Shown: in pieces, positions 1-7,883 of the stretch | How positions within the stretch are numbered: position 1 is the stretch's first letter | How the letters are laid out: each line of letters starts with the position of its first letter | DNA from: JBEKVE01 sp049514335 | GTDB taxonomy: Bacteria > Actinomycetota > Acidimicrobiia > Acidimicrobiales > UBA8190 | Length of the DNA stretch: 7,883 nt | Direction of reading: 5' to 3' | NCBI GenBank assembly: GCA_049514335.1 | Contig: JBEKVE010000142.1 | Span: 1-7,883, forward strand | Made by a program: the position numbers and the translations under genes | Notes under the pieces: model-generated | Seen by the model: only the letters and a program-made list of their open reading frames with translations | The model's database searches: none | Told to the model about the DNA's origin: nothing

Positions 1-170
1 CCCGGGGCCGGACGGTTGCGCACCCTTCTACTGTGCCGTGCCGGGGCACCCGATCGTGCCGGGGCGCGGCGGCGACCCGGTGACGAGGGCGGGGGCCTCG
101 GGTGCCCCGGGACGTGGGCGCTCGGGCGACGGGGTGGTCACGGGTCGAGCGAAACGGGTCGTGGGGCGCA

Positions 171-176
171 TAGACT
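171..176 (+). promoter_or_regulatory. possible -10 element for nadA (TAGACT)
   Basis: TAGACT fits the actinobacterial -10 pattern TANNNT and is the only such match I noticed between about 120 and 300. Transcription would start near 183 and leave a leader of about 118 bases before nadA. No recognisable -35 hexamer lies 16-18 bases upstream, so this is a weak call based on one degenerate motif. Confidence 0.25.
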
Positions 177-281
177 CGCAGGTGAGCGCCGGCCTGGTAT
201 CCCGGCGTGCATACCGCTCCGAGGCCGACAACCCCGCGGATGGGCGACCAGGCTGTCCCCGCCGGCCGTAATCGGAGTGCT

Positions 282-293
282 CCCCGAAGGGGG
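282..293 (+). promoter_or_regulatory. nadA ribosome-binding site inside a small hairpin
   Basis: GAAGGGGG at 286-293 is a good purine-rich Shine-Dalgarno sequence, seven bases before the ATG at 301, and it decides the nadA start. Its G-run (289-292) can pair with CCCC at 282-285 across a GAA loop. The 4-bp stem could partly mask the site, but it is short and may have no effect. Confidence 0.6.
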
Positions 294-300
294 TTCGACC

Positions 301-1416
301 ATGTTCCGGTTGCAACGGGCGCTCCCCGAGCGCTACAGCGACGCGACACCCGACCAGCTCGCCGAGTGGATCGGCCGGGCCAAGGCGGCGCTCGGGCCGC
401 GGCTGCTCGTCCTCGGGCACCACTACCAACGCGACGAGGTCATGCGCTGGGCCGACGCGCGCGGTGACTCCTTCGGCCTGTCGCGCACAGCCGCCGAGCG
501 CCACGACGCCGACTACGTCGTGTTCTGCGGGGTCCATTTCATGGCCGAATCGGCCGACGTGCTCACCGCGCCGCACCAGCAGGTGATCCTCCCGGACCTG
601 AACGCCGGGTGCTCCATGGCCGACATGGCCGACATCGAGTCGGTCGAAGAGGCATGGGAGGCACTGGCCGAGGTGACCGACGTCGAGCGGGTGGTGCCGA
701 TCACCTACATGAACTCCTCGGCCGCCCTGAAAGCGTTCGTCGGGCACCACGGCGGGGCGGTGTGCACCTCGTCGAACGCCCGGGCCGTGCTGCGCTGGGC
801 GCTCGACCCCGAAGGCACGGGGCGGGCCCAGGGGGACAAGGTCCTGTTCTTCCCCGACCAGCACCTGGGGCGCAACACCGGGTACCAACTCGGATGGGGC
901 GAGCGCGACATGCGCGTCTGGGACCCCCGCCTGGAGATGGGCGGCCTCGACGACACCGACGTCAAGGAGGCCACGCTCCTGCTGTGGAAGGGCCACTGCT
1001 CGGTGCACCAGCGCTTCCGGCCCGAGCACGTCACCGCCTTCCGGGCCGAGCACCCCGGGGGCATGGTGGTGGTGCACCCCGAGTGCGCCCACGACGTGGT
1101 GGAGATGGCCGACGAGGTGGGCTCGACCGACTGCATCATCCGCGCCGTGGACGAGGCGCCCGACGGCGCCGTCATCGGCGTCGCCACCGAGATCCACCTC
1201 GTCAACCGGCTCGACGACGAGCACCCCACCAAGACCGTGGTGTCGCTCGATCCCATCGTGTGCCCGTGCTCGACCATGTTCCGCATCGACGCCGCCCACC
1301 TGTGCTGGGTGCTCGAGAGCCTGGTGGACGGAGAGGTGCGCAACCGCATCACCGTCGACCCCGACACCGCGCAGTGGGCCCGTGTGGCCCTCGAGCGCAT
1401 GCTCGAGATCACCTGA
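301..1416 (+). CDS. nadA: quinolinate synthase NadA
   Basis: This 371-residue cytoplasmic iron-sulphur enzyme condenses iminoaspartate (made by NadB) with dihydroxyacetone phosphate to give quinolinate, the precursor of NAD. The family signature is clear. HHYQRDEV lies at about 40-47. The three cysteine regions expected to hold the 4Fe-4S cluster are NAGCSMAD (C104), KGHCSVH (C233) and CPCSTM (C321/C323). Also visible are PDQHLGRN (185-192) and HPEC (259-262). The length is normal for the family. The frame is open upstream to base 16, but that extension is low-complexity and unlike NadA; the ATG at 301 has a good ribosome-binding site and starts at the expected N-terminus. nadB and nadC, often its operon partners, are not adjacent, so the gene looks monocistronic here. 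It converges on the uvr block, with 45 bases between the stop codons. Confidence 0.97.
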   Translation: MFRLQRALPERYSDATPDQLAEWIGRAKAALGPRLLVLGHHYQRDEVMRWADARGDSFGLSRTAAERHDADYVVFCGVHFMAESADVLTAPHQQVILPDLNAGCSMADMADIESVEEAWEALAEVTDVERVVPITYMNSSAALKAFVGHHGGAVCTSSNARAVLRWALDPEGTGRAQGDKVLFFPDQHLGRNTGYQLGWGERDMRVWDPRLEMGGLDDTDVKEATLLLWKGHCSVHQRFRPEHVTAFRAEHPGGMVVVHPECAHDVVEMADEVGSTDCIIRAVDEAPDGAVIGVATEIHLVNRLDDEHPTKTVVSLDPIVCPCSTMFRIDAAHLCWVLESLVDGEVRNRITVDPDTAQWARVALERMLEIT

Positions 1417-1421
1417 TCCGG

Positions 1422-1441
1422 CGCCGTCCCCGGTGACGGTG
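1422..1441. terminator. possible stem-loop between convergent genes
   Basis: CCGTC at 1424-1428 pairs with GACGG at 1435-1439 around a six-base loop. A G-U pair (1423/1440) and a C-G pair (1422/1441) extend the stem to seven base pairs. It sits just after the nadA stop and just after the stop of the opposing SnoaL-like gene, where a bidirectional terminator would be expected. Neither side has a T-tract, so intrinsic termination is uncertain. Confidence 0.35.
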
Positions 1442-1461
1442 GCCGGCGGGCGCACGAGCGA

Positions 1462-1886
1462 TCACGGCGCGCCGTCCGCCGTGCCGTGGCCGTCGGGGAT
1501 GCCGTGGCCGTCGGGGGTGTCGGTGGTGAAGGGCCACTCCTCGAAGGCCCGGCACCGCCCGCCCGAGGCGAAGCGCAGCACCCACAAGTCGCGCCACGAG
1601 CGCGCCACGCCGTCGTGGTACTCGACGTCGACGCGCACCACAGCCGTGTCGGAGTCCACGGCCAGCACCTCGCTCGCCATGGTGAACGACTCGTCGGGGC
1701 CGGAGCGCTCCGCCTCCCAGAAGCGGGCCAGCTCGGCCAGACCCCGCACCGGCTCGGCCCAGGGCGACGGCGCGTACACGATGTCCGGGGTGAACAGCTC
1801 GGCCAGGCGTCCGGTGCCCGGCGACCGCCACTGGTCCTCGTAGGCCCCCACGAAGCGCAGCACGTCTTGGCGTCGGACGACCGCCA

Positions 1887-1887
<1 letters not shown>
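1462..1887 (-). CDS. SnoaL/NTF2-like small protein coupled to uvrA
   Basis: This 141-residue protein has the look of the SnoaL-like/NTF2-like cone fold. An N-terminal helix (VLRFVGAYEDQW, about 9-20) leads to LAELFTPDIVYAPSPWAEPVRGLAELARFWEAE (28-60), the usual pattern of a small-molecule pocket or dimer module. Beta strands follow: FTMASEVLAVDSDTAVVRVDVEY (68-90), WRDLWVLRF (98-106) and the RAFEEWPF end (113-120). It has no signal peptide or membrane segment. The family includes isomerases, cyclases and many proteins of unknown function; no specific reaction can be assigned. The ATG overlaps the uvrA stop by one base (TGATG), so translation is very probably coupled to uvrA. A GC hairpin covers the upstream ribosome-binding region. 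The last 18 residues repeat a PDGHG unit and look like a disordered tail. Confidence 0.85.
1483..1516. repeat. two-copy tandem repeat, 18-bp period, in the SnoaL-like gene
   Basis: GCCGTGGCCGTCGGGG occurs at 1483-1498 and again, exactly, at 1501-1516. On the minus strand it encodes the duplicated PDGHG units (residues 125-129 and 131-135) near the C-terminus. A degenerate third unit (TADG) follows. The repeat keeps the reading frame. Confidence 0.85.
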
Positions 1888-4988
<3,101 letters not shown>

Positions 4989-4995
4989 CGGGGCG

Positions 4996-5001
4996 AGGAT
5001 A
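4996..5001 (-). promoter_or_regulatory. possible leaderless -10 element for uvrA (TATCCT)
   Basis: On the minus strand TATCCT fits TANNNT and is followed by seven bases (CGCCCCG) and then the uvrA ATG at 4988. A start of transcription at the A of the ATG would give a leaderless mRNA, as is common in actinobacteria. The absence of any Shine-Dalgarno before this ATG agrees with that. No clear -35 is seen. It would be an internal promoter, as uvrA can also be reached by read-through from uvrB. Confidence 0.45.
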
Positions 5002-5041
5002 CCGGCGGGGCGGCCGGGCGCGGACAGGGTCGTCCCCGCCG

Positions 5042-7182
<2,141 letters not shown>

Positions 7183-7183
<1 letters not shown>

Positions 7184-7212
7184 CTCTCGATGGTACCGGG
7201 GGGGTGTGACAC
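7183..7212 (-). promoter_or_regulatory. uvrB promoter candidate, RecA-NDp/PafBC-like, leaderless
   Basis: Reading the minus strand: GTGTCACAC (7212-7204), eight bases, TACCAT (7195-7190), six bases, then the GTG start at 7183. This fits the best-conserved part of the mycobacterial RecA-NDp damage promoter (tTGTCRgtg-N8-TAnnnT): TGTCA, the eight-base spacing and the -10 all agree. The less conserved GTG after TGTCR is CAC here. With +1 at 7183, TGTCA is centred on -26, where the PafBC sigma-adapter model places its element. No LexA box is visible. The -10 with leaderless start is fairly well supported; the damage-response reading is inferred. Confidence 0.5.
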
Positions 7213-7216
7213 CCCC
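7200..7216. repeat. 17-bp palindrome in the coaE-uvrB gap
   Basis: GGGGGTGT and ACACCCCC are exact reverse complements around one central G. In RNA this would fold as a 7-bp stem with a three-base loop, and CC/GG pairing out to 7196 and 7222 could extend it past a bulge. It overlaps the -35/-26 region of the proposed uvrB promoter, so it could be an operator. It could also be a hairpin at the end of coaE transcripts, although no T-run follows. Confidence 0.6.
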
Positions 7217-7256
7217 GCCCGGCGCACGGGGCGGGGCGGGGGCGGGTGAGAGACCC

Positions 7257-7868
7257 TCAGGAGGGCGCCGGGCGCAGGGCCGCCAACGCGCCCCACACCC
7301 GGTCCACCTCGGCCACGAGGTGGCCGAGGTCCGACGAGTTGTCGATCACGAAGTCCGCCCCGTCCAGGCGCTCCTGCCGGCTCACCTGGGCCGCCACCCG
7401 GGCCTCGGCGTCGGGGCGGCGGAAGTCGCGGTGTGCCACCAGCCGGTCGATGGCCACCTCCACCGGGCAGTCCACGACGACCACGGCGGCCAATGTCAGC
7501 AGGTCGCGGTGGGCCGGTCGCAGCAGCGGGATGTCGAGCACCACCACGGCGTCGGTCCCCTCCTGGGCGGCCCGGCGCTCGGCCATGAGAGCCCCGATGG
7601 CGGGGTGGGTGATGGCGTTGAGGGCGGCCAGGGCGTCGGGGTCGGCGAAGGCCACGGCGGCCACGGCCTGGCGGTCGAGCGTGCCGTCGGCGGCCAGGAT
7701 GCCGGGGCCGAAGCGGTCCACGAGGGGCTGGTAGGCGGGGCCACCGGGGACCACCACCTCGCGGGCGATGCGGTCGGCGTCGATGAGCACCGCCCCCCGC
7801 TCGACGAGCAGGTCGGCCACCGTCGACTTCCCCGAGCCGATCCCCCCCGTCAGCCCGACGGCGAGCAC
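7257..7868 (-). CDS. coaE: dephospho-CoA kinase
   Basis: CoaE phosphorylates the ribose 3'-hydroxyl of dephospho-CoA using ATP, the last step of coenzyme A synthesis in the cytosol. The 203 residues match the normal length. The P-loop is GGIGSGKS (8-15), followed by the family's IDADRIAREVV (29-39). Also seen are THPAI (87-91), LDIPLL (111-116), the lid/arginine region RVAAQVSRQERL (157-168) and ADFVIDNSSDL (171-181), which matches the conserved AD-VIDN ending. The GTG at 7868 starts directly at the family N-terminus MLAVGLTGGIGSGKS and has a purine-rich site upstream. In mycobacteria coaE also lies between rpsA and uvrB; rpsA would be just outside the window to the right. It is co-directional with uvrB and may be co-transcribed with it. 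Confidence 0.97.
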   Translation of the reverse strand: MLAVGLTGGIGSGKSTVADLLVERGAVLIDADRIAREVVVPGGPAYQPLVDRFGPGILAADGTLDRQAVAAVAFADPDALAALNAITHPAIGALMAERRAAQEGTDAVVVLDIPLLRPAHRDLLTLAAVVVVDCPVEVAIDRLVAHRDFRRPDAEARVAAQVSRQERLDGADFVIDNSSDLGHLVAEVDRVWGALAALRPAPS

Positions 7869-7875
7869 GGCCCTA

Positions 7876-7880
7876 CCCCC
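7876..7880 (-). promoter_or_regulatory. coaE ribosome-binding site
   Basis: On the minus strand GGGGG lies seven bases before the coaE GTG (7868), within GGCGGGGGTAGGG at the window edge. It supports the chosen start. In contrast, uvrB and uvrA show no such site. Confidence 0.5.
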
Positions 7881-7883
7881 GCC

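Larger units (their letters stand above)
1..300. other. non-coding leader region upstream of nadA
   Basis: I find no convincing gene here on either strand. The open frames present encode Arg/Gly/Pro-rich sequence typical of chance reading frames in GC-rich DNA and match no family I recognise. The stretch holds a short direct repeat (GTGCCGGGGC at 38-47 and 56-65) and a 9-base inverted repeat (CCGGGGCAC at 41-49 against GTGCCCCGG at 102-110), both probably chance in such GC-rich sequence. It also holds one -10-like hexamer at 171-176 and the nadA ribosome-binding site just before 301. The gene to the left lies outside the window. Confidence 0.6.

Noticed and set aside
38..271. Small plus-strand open frame before nadA
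   Set aside because: It has no ribosome-binding site, a Gly/Arg/Pro-rich translation and no recognisable similarity. TACTGT just upstream is too close and lacks a -35.
293..298. GTTCGA before nadA as a LexA box
   Set aside because: Only one half-site is present. The matching TCGAAC at four-base spacing is absent.
28..1455. Long minus-strand open frame of 475 codons across nadA
   Set aside because: It is antisense to a clear nadA, has a His/Gly/Val/Arg-rich composition typical of shadow frames in GC-rich genes, and matches no family I know.
5019..5027. CTGTCCGCG before uvrA as a RecA-NDp element
   Set aside because: It lies 17 bases from TATCCT instead of eight, and the purine after TGTC is missing.

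Overview
The window is from a very GC-rich bacterium (roughly 70% G+C by eye), with GTG start codons, heavy C/G at third positions and a coaE-uvrB gene order like that of actinomycetes such as Mycobacterium. A high-GC actinomycetote is the best guess. An uncultured or Acidimicrobiia-like lineage is possible, but sequence reading alone cannot settle this. No mobile element, CRISPR array, tRNA or rRNA was seen.

Layout. Bases 1-300 are non-coding leader. Bases 301-1416 (+) encode quinolinate synthase NadA, which stands alone without nadB or nadC. It converges on a block of four genes on the minus strand. Reading that block in its own direction, from right to left: coaE (dephospho-CoA kinase, 7868-7257), a 73-base gap with a palindrome and a promoter-like element, uvrB (7183-5042), a 53-base gap, uvrA (4988-1887), and a small SnoaL/NTF2-like gene (1887-1462) whose start codon overlaps the uvrA stop by one base (TGATG). 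A 45-base gap with a small stem-loop separates it from nadA.

How the genes work together. UvrA and UvrB are the damage-sensing half of nucleotide excision repair. UvrA dimers load UvrB at lesions, and UvrC (not in this window) then cuts. The SnoaL-like protein is translationally coupled to UvrA and may be a repair accessory or only a passenger. CoaE performs the last step of coenzyme A synthesis and NadA the iron-sulphur step of de novo NAD synthesis. Neither has an obvious mechanistic link to repair.

Most of the window is ordinary housekeeping sequence. The points worth a second look are these. (1) uvrB has a promoter-like element, TGTCA centred at -26 and TACCAT eight bases after the 9-mer, which fits the conserved core of the actinobacterial LexA-independent DNA-damage promoter (RecA-NDp/PafBC type). 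It would start transcription exactly on the GTG start codon, giving a leaderless mRNA. (2) uvrA has a similar leaderless-looking -10. (3) UvrA carries an unusual basic Lys/Pro/Ala tail of about 80 residues, built partly on an 18-bp tandem repeat. (4) A perfect 10-bp hairpin at the end of uvrA covers the ribosome-binding region of the coupled downstream gene.
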